NCBI GenBank assembly: GCA_026874595.1 | Contig: CM049309.1 | Coordinates: forward strand, 72,520,426-72,584,425 | DNA length: 64,000 nucleotides | Direction: 5' to 3' | Source: Sipunculus nudus | Taxonomy: Eukaryota; Annelida; Sipuncula; Golfingiida; Sipunculidae | Shown: positions 1 through 12,121 of the stretch, piece after piece | Layout of the letters: each line of letters opens with the position of its first letter | Numbering within the stretch: position 1 is the stretch's first letter | The notes under the pieces: model-generated | Databases searched by the model: none | The model's input: only the letters and a program-made list of their open reading frames with translations | What the model was told of the DNA's origin: nothing | Translations under genes and position numbers: made by a program

Positions 1-341
1 GACCATTCACTACACCGAGGCCTTTTGAACCAGTTCGGCCCAGTTAAAACCCTTTTTTTAAATAGCCTAATTGATTTCAAAAGGCCGAAGCGTAGTGATC
101 GAAGACTTGACCACACCGAACGAGGCGCGCAGTTTTTATTGGGTGACGACCTTTTATACGGTCCTGCAAAGCGGAGAAAATGTTTGCAGCGTTGCACACC
201 GCGGTGCATCTCGGTGTTCGGTGTGGTCAATCCAGTGGATATAAATGTATGTTTTTTTTCGCAGCGCAGCGTTCGTTGTGGCCACTTCTTAATGAATCAT
301 TTTAATATTCTTTAATTTCAGAAACGCTTGCAAAGTTCCAG

Positions 342-614
342 ATGAAATATTTTCTACGTGGTCACAAAATGGATGGTCTGTGCAGGTACATGCACGTAGA
401 ATTATTAGGGATAATAGTACTCGTGATCTTGACAGCTTATGGCTCTCAGAAGAGGTCAAACGGAACTACTGCACCAAATCACAATAAACCATATGCCAAA
501 TCTATTTTAAAAAACATTAGGAATAACCATGGATGGACAAAGTTTCCTATGCTTTACTTCGGAGCTGCCCGTGTGAAAGAACTGCGAAAGGCCGCGAGAA
601 CGACCCATCGATAG
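342..614 (+). CDS. N-terminal part of a dermatan-sulfate epimerase-like protein, ending at an in-frame TAG
   Basis: Ninety codons in the same frame as the large epimerase reading frame that starts at 651. Residues ~10-35 form a hydrophobic signal-anchor or signal peptide (ELLGIIVLVILTAYG), as expected for an ER/Golgi enzyme. The end (FPMLYFGAARVKELRKAA) matches the conserved start of the mature epimerase, which in human DSE reads HPMLYFSRAEVAEL. A good splice acceptor (polypyrimidine then CAG, about 318-320) lies just upstream of the ATG, so an untranslated 5' exon is likely. The frame stops at TAG 612-614, but codons 615-650 continue without gap into the downstream frame. The spacing from TH to the PP of the next block is 24 codons in both this copy and human DSE. 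The TAG is therefore a substitution inside one gene, not a gene end. Confidence 0.7.
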   Translation: MKYFLRGHKMDGLCRYMHVELLGIIVLVILTAYGSQKRSNGTTAPNHNKPYAKSILKNIRNNHGWTKFPMLYFGAARVKELRKAARTTHR

Positions 615-650
615 TTAACTGTTGAGCTGAAACGAAACAAAGAACGTATC

Positions 651-2870
651 ATGAATGTTTCTCATCCACTGATGCCCCCAGAGAAATACGAACAGTTTGC
701 AGCACACTGGAATGTAATGTACGGCAATAACCTGCCTCTGCTGGCCCTATACTACTTGTTGCACCCTGCAGATAAAGACCTGCATGGCTTCATCTTAACG
801 TATATGGACCGCATGGTGTCTTACCCAGCATGGATTGCGGCTAAATCTGCCTCAGATGACCTGCCCATGGCACACTCATTAGCCGGTTTTGTAACAGCTT
901 ATGATTTCATGTGGCCCTATCTCGACTCAGAACGGCGCTTAATTTATATAGAAAAGATTGCCAATGTTACAAAGAGAATGTACAGGTTATCCTACAAGCG
1001 ACCATGGAGCAGACACTACCTGCACAACCACATTTCCACCAACGTAGTCTCAACTTTAATGGGCGCTTTAGTAGCAGAGGTTTACTTTGAGGAAGCTGCC
1101 ATTTGGAGAATGCAGAGCGTATTGCTGTATGAAAAAACTATCAAACTAATACAATATATCAAGGATGGATCCCTGGATGAAGGGGTGGGGTATGCAGGCT
1201 ACACGTTCCGTTCAATGTCTCAGTACATTTATTTGGTAAAACGACACCTTGGCATTGATCATTATGGGCTTCCTTGGTTGAGAAATCACTTTGATTTCAT
1301 TTACTTTACCGTACTTCCGGGGATGCGATATACATTGGGCATCGCAGATTCCTCTCCACATTGGTTCTATGGGCCGGAGAGTCAGCTTGTATTTTTGGAT
1401 ACTTTTGTGCTCAGAAACGGATCCGGAAATTGGTTGGCACAGGAGATCCGGAAGCACAAAAGTCACGTGACACAGGATGATCAGGCACATTCAACACTGC
1501 ACACAGAATTCATTTGGCTCGATCCAACCCTTGCACCTAAACCCCCTTTAAATCACGGGGATGCTGTATCTATGCTATTCGGTGAGTGGGGTGTTTTTAT
1601 TTATCAATCAGAAACTATTGATAGTGGGGACACTAGGAGCTTTCTTTCATTCAAGTCTTCATTTCTTCAAGGCAGAACCATGTTCCATATGGCAAACAGG
1701 CTTAATGCTTCGGAGATCCCATCTTTCATTTACGGATGGAAATCTTTCAACCCAGGGCACGAACATCCAGACCAGAATTCGTTCACATACGCACCAAAAG
1801 GAAAAATGTTTATCACCGAAGGATATTACTCCTTAAAGTATTCACATCTCAACAATATCTTGACCTTTGGACCGTCGAATGTCAGTCGATGTACACAGAC
1901 CACGGCTGGGCAGCTAGGGGATTGTGGGACTTGGCTTCGATGGCAGAAAGGCGAAGAGTCGTTTGCTCATGGGAGGATTTTAGCACATGCCAGACAAAAT
2001 AATATTTGCTACGTGGCAGGAGAGGCTGTTGGTGCTTACCACAGTTCTCTTGGTTTAAAGAGTGTGGAAAGAACATTATTGCTACTGGACGATGATATCT
2101 TAGTCATTACGGATTACATTCTCACTAACCCTGACAGCAACCTTCGGTTTACGAATGCGCACTTTAACAATGCATTCTACAACTTTAGCGCTACATACTT
2201 TAGTCCTGGTCTTTACGGAGCAGAAATCAATGACCAGGGTTCAATAATGAAAATATTTTGGGTGACTATGAGCGGAGAATCACCGAAACCAACAATATCT
2301 TTTGTCGACGGTAGCCTTGGAAGACACCCGAACAGGGTTTCAAATGTCAATGTTACATTTAAGATTGCTAAACCCGGTGAATGGACAAAGCTTGTTTTTG
2401 TTTTGGGAGGACCTGTTACTGCTATGTCATCACTGAGTTTGGAAGAAAACAAAAACAACACTGACACAATAACTCTAGCCACCACAGATCATAGGCAGTT
2501 TAGTATAACTATATCCCGACCTGTCAACGTTACACAATCACATATCGTCATCCGTGAAAGGGGCTCCGATCTTTTGACCTATTTTCCTGTCACCACCCTC
2601 AAAAACAACATTCGCCCAACAGAAAAAAATAAATACAGCATGTATGATACAAGTGAGAACCTTTTCATACCTTCTAGACTATCAATCGCGCTGCTGTGTA
2701 TTATGCAAGTGATCTTCATGACGTTGGTATGTAAGAATAATAAGCTGAGGTTCTCTTTAGGGATTTTAGTAATTGAACTAGCTACTATATCAGTTTTTGT
2801 GACAGGCATTTTGCTTAACGTAGGAAATATACAGCATAAGTTTTTTTTAAAGAGATTCAAATTTAATTAA
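651..2870 (+). CDS. Dermatan-sulfate epimerase-like protein, catalytic and C-terminal part
   Basis: This 739-codon intronless frame encodes a DSE-family enzyme. The family converts D-glucuronic acid to L-iduronic acid in chondroitin/dermatan sulfate chains in the ER/Golgi lumen. Counting from Met-651, the catalytic landmarks are HYLHNHISTN near residues 122-131, DGSLDEGVGYAGYTFRS near 172-188 (with the tyrosine general acid/base), and GHEHPDQNSF near 369-378. They correspond to the His, Tyr and His active-site residues of human DSE. FYGPESQLVFLD and NGSGNWLA are also typical. The tail has two hydrophobic helices (about residues 682-730), as in vertebrate DSE. The whole gene (from 342) would be ~842 codons, shorter than human DSE (958) and without a sulfotransferase-like DSEL extension. 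Met-651 is only the first Met after the in-frame TAG at 612-614, and a product from it would lack the signal peptide. The catalytic part looks intact, so either the TAG is recent or an assembly error, or this is a young pseudogene. The single exon would fit a retrocopy or a DSEL-like structure. Confidence 0.9.
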   Translation: MNVSHPLMPPEKYEQFAAHWNVMYGNNLPLLALYYLLHPADKDLHGFILTYMDRMVSYPAWIAAKSASDDLPMAHSLAGFVTAYDFMWPYLDSERRLIYIEKIANVTKRMYRLSYKRPWSRHYLHNHISTNVVSTLMGALVAEVYFEEAAIWRMQSVLLYEKTIKLIQYIKDGSLDEGVGYAGYTFRSMSQYIYLVKRHLGIDHYGLPWLRNHFDFIYFTVLPGMRYTLGIADSSPHWFYGPESQLVFLDTFVLRNGSGNWLAQEIRKHKSHVTQDDQAHSTLHTEFIWLDPTLAPKPPLNHGDAVSMLFGEWGVFIYQSETIDSGDTRSFLSFKSSFLQGRTMFHMANRLNASEIPSFIYGWKSFNPGHEHPDQNSFTYAPKGKMFITEGYYSLKYSHLNNILTFGPSNVSRCTQTTAGQLGDCGTWLRWQKGEESFAHGRILAHARQNNICYVAGEAVGAYHSSLGLKSVERTLLLLDDDILVITDYILTNPDSNLRFTNAHFNNAFYNFSATYFSPGLYGAEINDQGSIMKIFWVTMSGESPKPTISFVDGSLGRHPNRVSNVNVTFKIAKPGEWTKLVFVLGGPVTAMSSLSLEENKNNTDTITLATTDHRQFSITISRPVNVTQSHIVIRERGSDLLTYFPVTTLKNNIRPTEKNKYSMYDTSENLFIPSRLSIALLCIMQVIFMTLVCKNNKLRFSLGILVIELATISVFVTGILLNVGNIQHKFFLKRFKFN

Positions 2871-2992
2871 ATACTGTATAGTAGGCCTTTGTTTAAATCC
2901 TTACGAACAAAGGTTTAAAACGAGCTTATACGTTGATTATCCGCTACAACAAAACGTCTCCACCTCAGTCTGATTGTAAACGAACGTTCAGA

Positions 2993-2993
<1 letters not shown>

Positions 2994-3046
<53 letters not shown>
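2994..3046. repeat. (AT)n microsatellite downstream of the epimerase gene
   Basis: About 26 uninterrupted AT/TA dinucleotides, in the 3' flank or 3' UTR of the epimerase gene. A possible poly(A) signal (AATAAA within CTTGAAATAAATGG) lies about 80 bp downstream. Confidence 0.95.
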
Positions 3047-3048
<2 letters not shown>

Positions 3049-3189
3049 CTGCTATATAAAACAATTTTTGAATGCTATATATTCCTCCCGAGTAACTTTT
3101 TTTGTCATTGAAAATTGTCACTTGAAATAAATGGAGATGCTTTAGTCACACCCCCAAAGGAACGGACTTCGAGGCCCTTTTAATTCAGA

Positions 3190-3390
3190 TATCGGAATCT
3201 CTCTCACACACACATACTACACACACACAAGAAAAAACAACGCATGAGTAACAAGAGTAAATATAATGTATATTAAAAGAACTTATCTGAATCTCTCTCA
3301 CACACACACATGCACACACACGCACACTCACAAGAATAACCAAGGCATGAGTAACAAGAATAAATATAATGTTATAAAAGAACTTTTAAT
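3190..3390. repeat. Direct tandem duplication of ~100 bp with CA-rich core
   Basis: A block beginning GAATCTCTCTCACACACA, running through a CA-rich core and GCATGAGTAACAAGA to AAAAGAACTT, occurs twice in succession (about 3195-3285 and 3289-3390). The copies differ mainly in the length of the CA tract. Confidence 0.85.
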
Positions 3391-6300
3391 TTTCTTGGAT
3401 GATAATCCAAACAGTATGGTAAACATTGTTGTATTATTCTACAGAAACCTTAATGTTATGGTCTTGTGTGCATTGAACTTTGTCTCCTTTTTGAGAGTTC
3501 TTGAATGCGGGTCTCTGTACACAACAAAATTCAGATACCGTAAAAAAATATTAAAGTTAACAAGTGAGAAACTCTTTTCCATTCTCCAGTTAGATCACCG
3601 ATGTGGTAGTTTCTGCAACATAATCAAACTATGTAAAAACCAGAATAAAGTCAAATGGAAGCTTTTGATTTAATAAAATGTGTAATAAAATGTTAAATTT
3701 ATATATTAAAAAACAGTCAAGGATAACCACAGTTTCAAAGTTGATAATATCAAATACATGATGAGGATATGTTTAACTGAGTTACAAAGGCTAAAGGGTT
3801 CAATCACAATTACCGACTGTGTATCCTACTTTTAATGAGTTTGCCATCTACATTCTCTGAGTGGAGCCTAACTGACAGCTTGGATTGTTGAGCAGTCCAT
3901 TTTTCCGACCAAAGTGGACATACGATCTTACCCCCACCGAGCCCCATCCCGATACTGACATATAAGAGAATGTCATTTTGCTATAAAAATAGGCAATAAT
4001 TTCAAACTGAAAATTATAAGTTTTCTATAAAGTGTGACAGTTAACTACAAATTTAAAACGATGGCTAATAATATGGCATGATTCGCTCGTTTCAATGGGA
4101 TTCTTTTAAACCCAGATATTCAAGCAAAAAATAAATAGTTCATGCAGATTTCGATAATTCAAACCAAATCAAGTATTATTGTGAAATAACTAGCGGCGAT
4201 TACAAGGGGGGGGGGGGGGTCTCTGCTCTGTTTTGGGAAAATTTCAGGCATTTTTCAAATTAACTGGTTTTACATATTGACTATATTGTATATACTCATG
4301 CCAAAACACCCAACGTCTCACCTCCTGACATCCCCTCTGGTCTATCTTTCGCCTTACAGCACGCCAACTGAGAAGACAGTGTGAGAACAAATGTGCTAGA
4401 ACCTGTGTTGTCTTTTAAGTCAACACCAAAACAATGCCTGAATGGAGCGGACCTGATGCTTTTGGCAAGAAACAAACTTCACAAAGCTGACATCAAACAA
4501 AATACACTTGGGTTCCTTAAAAACTTCCGACGCTAATACAGATACATGATTTAGAATACAATACATTAATTAAGTGAAACAATTCTTATCTGAATATAAT
4601 ATAAATAATATGATAAATAGAGCACTTGTCACAGCTCTCTGATGACAACGATAACATCTTTATCGGATTTTTTCACAGGTGGACCCGCAGCAAAAATATT
4701 CTTTCTTAGCCTTTATATGATAAATATTCCCGTGAAATTTATTGCTGAAGGCTGCAGACATTCCTGAGATATCTGGTAGCAGACATAACATCATATATTC
4801 AGGCACCAAACTTCAAACAATATTTATGTAATCCACCAAATTTAAAATACCGTTAAGAAGCCATTTTGAAAAAAAAAAAACTCGACTCAATTTGTTTATA
4901 TTTAATTCCTATTTCTCTAAGGAATAGTCTGCTTATAATATGAAAGGCATCATATTATTTACACTTTATGACTTATTTTGGAGAAAGAGGAATATATCAT
5001 TTCAACCCACAAAAAAGAAAACAGTTAAACAGAGATGGCGCCACCAAAGGCTAAGCTTCCCAAAGTGTCATGATGAGATCTGCAGCACCTGTTGAGATAT
5101 TTGGTAGCAGAATCTCGAAGGTTGTCATTTGACGCCAAACTGTGGACGCTGTCGCCTAAGTTCACAGAGTAATGTAAACGTTTCACGACTAGGGGTAAAA
5201 CAGGGCTCAGCCGAGGCCGGCCCCCACCCATGAAGGGTGATCGTTCCGCAGGCTTAATGGGCAAACTGTGTCCAACTTTCATGTTTCTCTTACAAACGAG
5301 TGCGCCTTTGAGGGTTCCTCGGTGTTATGACCCAGCAATGGAGATGATACAAACCCATGCAGGACCCGCAGGGGTGGTACACCGACCTTTGTTGACGCCA
5401 GGGTTATCGCGTGTAAGCCCGTATCACGTAGTCCGAAACCGGAACGGAATTCTGCAGGTGTACATGGTACTTAATTAAGCAAGCATAAAAAATGGAGGCG
5501 GTTACCTCCATCAAAACAAACTTTAAAATTAAAGTTTTACCATTATTATCTACCTTTGTACCTGCAGCTTACAATCATATAATGGTTATCTCTGTCAATG
5601 TTTATGCTCTATGCTGCAACTCCTCGTGGCACTTTTATCCGAGCTGGACATTGCGTCATGTAGGAAAGCACCTCAACTGACTAAATTTCAAGTTCCATAA
5701 AGACGCCACCTTGAAAAAAAAATATCGGTTCCTCACATTTAATTCCTCTTCCTTAAATAGACTTGTTCACCGTGATATTAAGGCTAAAGTGTTGATTTTC
5801 TCCTGACTTATGTACGTAAATATCATTTTAGCTCACAAAATGAAGTACATCATAGGCGGCACCACCTGCAGCTCAAAATCACATAGCAGACACATGAACT
5901 ATATTTCTATTAAATGTGGTGTTAAAGACTGCAGCCATTCCTGAGTTATGGGAAAACAGACATTACATAATGCATGTAAATATATCTTGCTCTGTAAAGC
6001 AAGCCCCATTTTGAAACAGTTTAACTGAATTCATACTAGCTGAATTTACCTTCCTCTAAGAAACAGCTATAACTATGCCAAAATGTCAATACTTTATAAA
6101 ATACATAATACTTAATAACAGAATATATCTATTCTTATGTTAACAGGAAATCTTGCTTCATGTCAACGCAAGATAGTATCAAATGAACAACCTTTGCGAG
6201 AGACTGACCACTTTTTTTGTTTACATAGGGCTTCAAACGAAAAAGCTCTGTTTAATATAAAAATCATTTTATTCTGCGTTCATTCCTTTCTTTTGTATAC

Positions 6301-7339
6301 ATCGAATGCTCCTTTTTACTACAAAATATAATTTCTGCAATAAAGGTACATGCCTGTGGAAGAATCCCTGCAAAGAAACGGCTGCCTTTCACCGTTACCC
6401 TATATATGTGGAGCAGCATTCAGCGGTGAAACGTCTTATGACCCATACTGGTCAACTGATTAAAAGATGCACTGTATTAGATACAGCTAAAGCAGTTAAT
6501 GGTCCTTGGTGGCTTCATATTAGAAACAAATCATTTATAAGATACCTGTATACCCTGACAGACAACATGCGGGTAATGACTTTTAACGGAAAGGATGTTG
6601 AAAAAAGGCCTTGGTATCTGTTTGGATTCTATTCGGTCTATCTATATATACATAGGTGAAACTGTGAAATAAGATAATAAACCCCCTGGCTTGATAAGAA
6701 GGTTACCTAAATATATAACTGAGGAAATAATTTTATGTTCGAGGCCAAATCTCACATGTTTTGTACATCATGACGGACCTCTTGGCCAACAAGATCCTCC
6801 CAGATATCGCCTTTACTTTAAATTACCGGACTCACAAGATTAAGAAGAAAAGGGGTTTGACACATGTTGTAAATCAAAATCGAAGACAGATATAAGAGTT
6901 TTCTAATTTTTAGTCATAGATTTTATGAAAATTCAGAGTGATTTTGATTGTATTATCGTGTATCTAAACAGCAGTTCTCTAAAGAGAGTGGCGGATCTTT
7001 TAACATTATTCGTTGTTAAGTTTCAGTTTCATATTTCTTTTTTCTATATTCCCTAGCAATTTTCCGCAGTTTATTACTTTTGGATTCATGAGTGGAGGAC
7101 ATTAATGAATAGCTTTTTAATTTGTCTTTTTAAGATTGCATCCAGATATTTCAATACTGAGGAGGGGATTTCCTGATATTATACCCCGTGCGAGGCCATT
7201 AAACCGAACCCCCCCCCCCCCCCCATATAATGCAGGGGCGTGTTTCCAATGCACTCCTCACGCAGCGGTTATACACTGCAGTCGACCCAGAAATCAATCG
7301 TTTCATATAATCAGCAAGGTTCTCTGGGCAGGAACAGGT
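3391..7339. other. Intergenic stretch without a recognisable gene
   Basis: No conserved protein or spliced exon was seen. The stretch holds a G14 run at 4206-4219. Between about 4620 and 6130 there are degenerate, irregularly spaced repeats: GATATTTGGTAGCAGA-like words at ~4768 and ~5097, GCTGCAG plus CATTCCTGAG at ~4750 and ~5930, and a GGCGCCACC word near 5036. These resemble the GGTGGCGCCACC array at 26-31 kb and may be an old copy of it. Short open frames (5230-5478, 6137-6331, 6306-6659) show no family features. Confidence 0.6.
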
Positions 7340-7517
7340 TGTATTACATTGTGCATCCAGCCCAACTCTAAACATGTGACATTTACTCTCGTTGGTTGAT
7401 TACCCCGGGACAAGAGCTCTCATTGGTCTGTTTATTGGCCCTATGCCAGAACGGGTATTATTAAACCAACGATAGCTGGAGTCGCATGTTTAGAGTTTGG
7501 GTTGGGTGCATAATACA
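7340..7517. mobile_element. Small MITE with ~38-bp imperfect terminal inverted repeats
   Basis: The left end (GTATTAC..GTGCATCCAG, then CTCTAAACATGTGAC) is the imperfect reverse complement of the right end (GTCGCATGTTTAGAG, then GGGTGCATAATAC). This gives a ~178-bp element with no coding capacity. A single related end (ATTGTGTATCCAGC...CATGTGACACCCACTCTC) is present near 33010-33060. A C16 run lies just upstream at 7209-7224. Confidence 0.7.
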
Positions 7518-9218
7518 ATATCACGTCGCCTAAGTCGGATGAATGTGTACAGAAAGTGTTTTTATGAATCCACATCGCGCAGAATTTGACTCACAGGAGT
7601 AGTAAGCTGCCCTTAAAGGATATAGGTATTGATATTCTATAACAATATTGCACCGGGGGTCCGTTTATACGGTGGCTGATTTAGAACACAGGATTTATTT
7701 TTATTTATCTCGAGATATCGCAATAATACCTGCCCCATTTGTTTTGCATGTATAACAACCAATTGATGCTTAATTGGAGTACGCTCTTTACACAGCGCTT
7801 TAACTATAGGCCTACTTCCTATATGGTAAGCGCTGTTTGTTATGACCTCGTATCCTGAATTGCTACACCAGAGGGGAGCACTGTATTTTTGTCCAATCAG
7901 ATGATACCTTGTGCTGGAAGACACGGCCAAGCGAGTGAGAGCTCATCACCCCGGTAACCGTATGAACAGGCTAAGAGAGAATTGCCACAGACGTGGTTTA
8001 CTTAGGGCCTTGGGCACATAGGATGCCCGGTCGGTGAGCTGTAATTCAAACGAAACTCAACAACAAAGGCTGCGTGCATACCTCGCTGGCTGGTTTCAGT
8101 TCTGCAGACACCAGACACATGGCTACAGTCATACTGTCAGAACCGAATCGGTCGATGATGTGAGAATGCAGAGGGAACAATTAAAATTCGAACGTAAACT
8201 TGTCTTCAAACGGCGCTTGAAGCGCAGCTATGGGCGGAGCCAGGATGCCTGTCGCGTGTTTGTTTATTGGCATCTGGTTGGCTCCTTGTCACATCATACG
8301 CACGTGTTGTTCAGCGGACAATGAACCGCCATTTGGTGTCTAAATATATCATAAACGGTCAAAGCTGGCAGCGTGAAAATCAGTTGCTTCTTTATAAGCG
8401 TAAGATTTCCGCTGCCTCGGGAGCGTAAATTGGAGGAGAGCAAAATAAAGTTAAAGGATCCTTTCCGATATCTGAATTCTGTTATACAATTAATATTAAT
8501 TATTACATGAAGCCAAAAAGAGCTTAACGAGGTACAGGTTTTCCCCTTTCTTATATCCAAATGCTTAAAAAATGATGGAGGATGCGCCAAAATGATGCAA
8601 CAAGGACTTCCAGCATGGACATCTGGTGGCATTTTTTGTAAACAACAATATATGGTGTGCTTCATGATAATAATGCTGTCACCACCAACGGCTTGTGATC
8701 TTTAAAGTTCAACCATTCAACAGCGATTGCATGGTGTTTTCCTGTGTGTCAGCATGTGTACTTATATGATAGCTTATACATCAGTCTCAGGGGCGTTATA
8801 AGCACCCTGATTAACAGGGCTAATCTTCAGTTCTTTATGTGTGCACAGTAAGCTGAAAATTTTATTGATTATATTTTATACAGGCATGCAGGTGAACATG
8901 CAGAAGCTTTAAGCCAAAAAAGAGTAGTTTACAGAAACAAAATCATTTGAACCAAGATCGAGATTATTCAAACCATTCATCCATTGATTTAAATCATGGC
9001 ACTAGGAGTTAGATAGGGTGACTAAATGTAATCTGAGCTATGGCCAGGACCTCTGTCCGTTTGTTAACAGGATATAAATCATAAATGTTATTTTACCTAG
9101 AAATATTATTTAAAATCCACGAACGATCTCAATATTTAAAGGAAACAGTTATTTTTATGAAAAAAAATCCGGTAAATTGTCGTTAATTATCTCGAAGTCT
9201 ACATATTTATATAAAACA
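7518..9218. other. Non-coding stretch, nothing recognised
   Basis: No conserved protein, RNA or clear transposon ends were seen. The open frames here, including the 96-codon frame at 8034-8324, lack any family motif, splice context or start context that would support them. Confidence 0.5.
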
Positions 9219-10409
9219 TTTTTAGCTAAGTTGACTATTAGTCAACTGAGCTGCCGCGATCGATTGTCCGTCATGCCGGCTGTCCGTCCGTCCTTCTGTC
9301 CGTCCGTTAGACTGACACGATTGAAACCGTTTGACCTACGAATCCAAAATTTGGCATACTGTTAAATGTCCCCAAGATCACTTAACAAACCGTAATATGG
9401 GTCACTGGGACTTTGTTCCATTGAGAAAATTAGGGAAAACCACAATTTTCCATTTAAAACTTATTATCACACTTCAGGACTGCCTAGAATCAAAAACACT
9501 CATCTGACTTGCTTCATATTCTCCATAAATATTCCCCTATATATAATTTCTATGTAAATGCTATTACGTAAATCAGTATCGTATATTGTATACCCATAAT
9601 TAGATCTGAATCTTGTAATTTTCAATTTATCAGCAATAATATAAAATAAGTTCATCCATTTTTGTCCAATTTTTACTAAGGTATCTTTTACTCAATTATT
9701 AAAACCAATCATATCAACCAACCATGGCCTTTTAATAAAGATTTTATTTATGCTACTAAATATACTTAAACCTATCAACAGGCATATTTTTCCTTTTCCT
9801 TTTCAGATCTTTGGTTTTTTTTTCAAATTTCAATAATATATTTTATTAAAAAATATATTCACATCTGCATCAAAATATGATGATATATGACCAAATTAGC
9901 TAAAACTGTTTATGCATTTTAGAGTTGTCATTTAACTTAAATATGCTATAATATAAGTTATACTATATATAAACGGTAACGTACATTTATTATCTTGACC
10001 AATCTTTACCCCCAGCGCCCCCCCCCCCCCCCCAAGCCCACCCAAACCCTCCCACCACGAAGTCCTCCCACCTATAGAGTGGAAACTTAATGGCAACTGT
10101 AATCATTATATATATTTTAAAAAATGCAATTTTTTGTTTAATAATAATAATAAAATAGGTGAGTTTTGAAATACGTGTAAACTGCTAAACTGTTATCAAC
10201 TCAGTATCATAAAGCCAACCAATGATCATGCTTATATTATAGATCCTAAATGAATTATGCTTCAGTTTCAATGTAAGGATATATCATATGGTCCAACCAT
10301 GGCCTATATTACTTCAAGTTCTCAGGCTTAATCTCCATTTGATATAATTTCAGATTTTTACTTTAAAGGTCAACTTAAACTGAGCACAGTCACCATGGGT
10401 CCCTTGTTT
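9219..10409 (+). repeat. Interspersed element, hairpin / GACCCATGGGTC family, copy 1
   Basis: The left end is TTTTTAGCTAAGTTGACTA, a degraded palindrome, followed by repeated CCGT tetranucleotides (9265-9305). The right end is CAGTCACCATGGGTCCCTTG, just upstream of SNAPC5. The body contains conserved blocks shared with the copies at 13.8, 23.9 and 34.8 kb (for example TTCAGGACTGCCTA). A C16 run sits at 10018-10033. There is no coding potential, so the element is non-autonomous. Confidence 0.7.
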
Positions 10410-10745
10410 GTGTCCTAAATCAGCCAAACACGTTAGATATGAATTGTTTCAAGGAAAATTACGTTAAAGAATGGGTGTTTCGTTGGAAGGATTTCATGGA
10501 ATAAGCAATATTTTGTATGAAGCCGGTGTTTTCTTGTAATTTAGTCCTTTTTTTTACAGTTTGAACGTTTGACTCAAAAAAGACAAGTGGTCCCGGTCAT
10601 CCCCACCATGTCCAACTGCAAGAGGCTCGTTTTGAGTAGGAGCGACCTCTGGCGGAAAGGTTACGAATCAAATAAAACACATTTCGTTGCACGTAAATTT
10701 TGCCGTTGGGACAGGGCGATATTCAGGGGTTGGCAGAGAAGAAAA

Positions 10746-10847
10746 ATGTCCAAGGCAGATCTACATGAACTCCAGCTGCTAAAGGAGGAAGAAAAACTGT
10801 TAACAAGTATTGCCGGGAAGCTGGGTGATCAGCTGAACCGGCTCAAG
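10746..10847 (+). CDS. SNAPC5: snRNA-activating protein complex subunit 5, exon 1 (codons 1-34)
   Basis: SNAPC5 (SNAP19) is a small subunit of SNAPc, the complex that binds the proximal sequence element of snRNA genes transcribed by RNA polymerases II and III. The exon encodes an N-terminal leucine-rich coiled segment with LHELQLLKEEEKLL and DQLNRLK. These match human SNAPC5, which begins MLSRLQELRKEEETLL and contains DQLNRLKVEELALQ. The start chosen, ATG 10746, is the Met directly before that block. An open frame extends upstream (from 10569) but has no counterpart in the family and is read as 5' UTR. The exon ends AAG followed by the donor GTATAA (10848), phase 0. Joining the four exons gives 123 residues, against 98 in human. 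Intron 1 is 11.2 kb. Confidence 0.9.
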
Positions 10848-11540
10848 GTATAATTAACATGTTAAACATACTGTAATATAGTAACAACGCGACAAAACAT
10901 AACACGATTAAATTCAAGGTTTTGTGATTTTTTAGCTCAGCTGACTGTAAAACTAAAAATATATAGTCGTGGTCCATTGTCCGTCGTCCGTCTTGCTGCA
11001 GTCTTGCAGCACTGACATATATAGTAAACAATGATTAAACGCTGCAGCCTCTGGCAGGGAGAGTCAATACTATCCAAGGTTGTATGGATCCGTACAACCC
11101 CTAAGATATGTATATGCCTTGTGTCACGTGAGGACACCAGTCAAACCCCACATATTATTATTATAGGGAGCGTAAGTCTCGTTCACCAAGTGCGTGAACT
11201 TGCTTGAGCTGGAGACTTGTACTACTTCCGGTCACCAGACGTGACGTTCTCATGACTGATTACTGTGCGTGCTTCAGGAACTCGTTCTCAAAGGCTTTGT
11301 TTTTATTGAACTGAAGCGATATGACACTTAAAGCATTTATATGAGTAACAGCCTCTGAAGCCCTCTGATCTTACATTATAACATGAGGATCTTCTGAAAT
11401 ATATTTGACAGCGATCTTACATGAAGCAATATTTCTGGAGCTCTGGGGCTGACTCGCACTCTGATAATATTGTTAAATATTTTAATCAAACCAGTCAAAA
11501 AAGTATATTATATTTTTCATGGGATGTACAAAATATATTA

Positions 11541-11592
<52 letters not shown>
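11541..11592. repeat. (AT)n microsatellite
   Basis: About 25 AT dinucleotides at the start of a ~450-bp stretch made almost only of A and T. Confidence 0.9.
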
Positions 11593-11593
<1 letters not shown>

Positions 11594-11758
11594 AATATAA
11601 TATTAAAAATATATATTTGAAATATATAAAATATTTAAAAATATATATATAATATTATATATATACCAAAATATTAACTTATATAATATAAAACATATTA
11701 TAAATATTACATAAAATATGGAAATATTTAGCCTTAAATATAAAATATATAACATATT

Positions 11759-11762
<4 letters not shown>

Positions 11763-11810
<48 letters not shown>
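11763..11810. repeat. (AT)n microsatellite
   Basis: About 23 AT dinucleotides in the same AT-rich stretch of SNAPC5 intron 1. Another AT run lies at 13654-13695. Confidence 0.9.
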
Positions 11811-11811
<1 letters not shown>

Positions 11812-12121
11812 GTAATATATATAATATAAATATATAATAAAAAATATACCAAACTAAAATATGTATACATAATAATTAAATATATTTATAAATAAAATAT
11901 ATAATATATATAATATAAAATATATATATGTAAGTAATATATGTATATATATATAATATATATGAATACATACATACATACAAGCATGTATATACTGTTT
12001 ACACATATTTATAGATTAATATAAAATGGATATATGTAATATGTATGTTTGAAAGAAAATATTGTATTTACACGTAAATACATTTTCCAACACACATGCA
12101 CACACACACACATATATATAA

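Noticed and set aside
25-315. 96-codon frame at the window start
   Set aside because: It overlaps the splice-acceptor region of the epimerase gene and an imperfect inverted repeat (GACCACACCGAACGAG near 110 and its complement near 212). No protein family features.
3266-3673. 135-codon plus-strand frame after the epimerase
   Set aside because: It begins inside a CA-rich tandem duplication and has low-complexity, AT-driven composition with no family features or splice context.
6306-6659. 117-codon frame in the 5' intergenic region
   Set aside because: No conserved motif, no neighbouring exon, and composition like the surrounding DNA.
8034-8324. 96-codon Arg-rich plus-strand frame
   Set aside because: No recognisable domain and no supporting splice or promoter context.
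10569-10745. Extended N terminus of SNAPC5 from an upstream ATG
   Set aside because: The family begins at the LxELxxLKEEE block. The upstream residues have no counterpart, and the Met at 10746 directly precedes that block.
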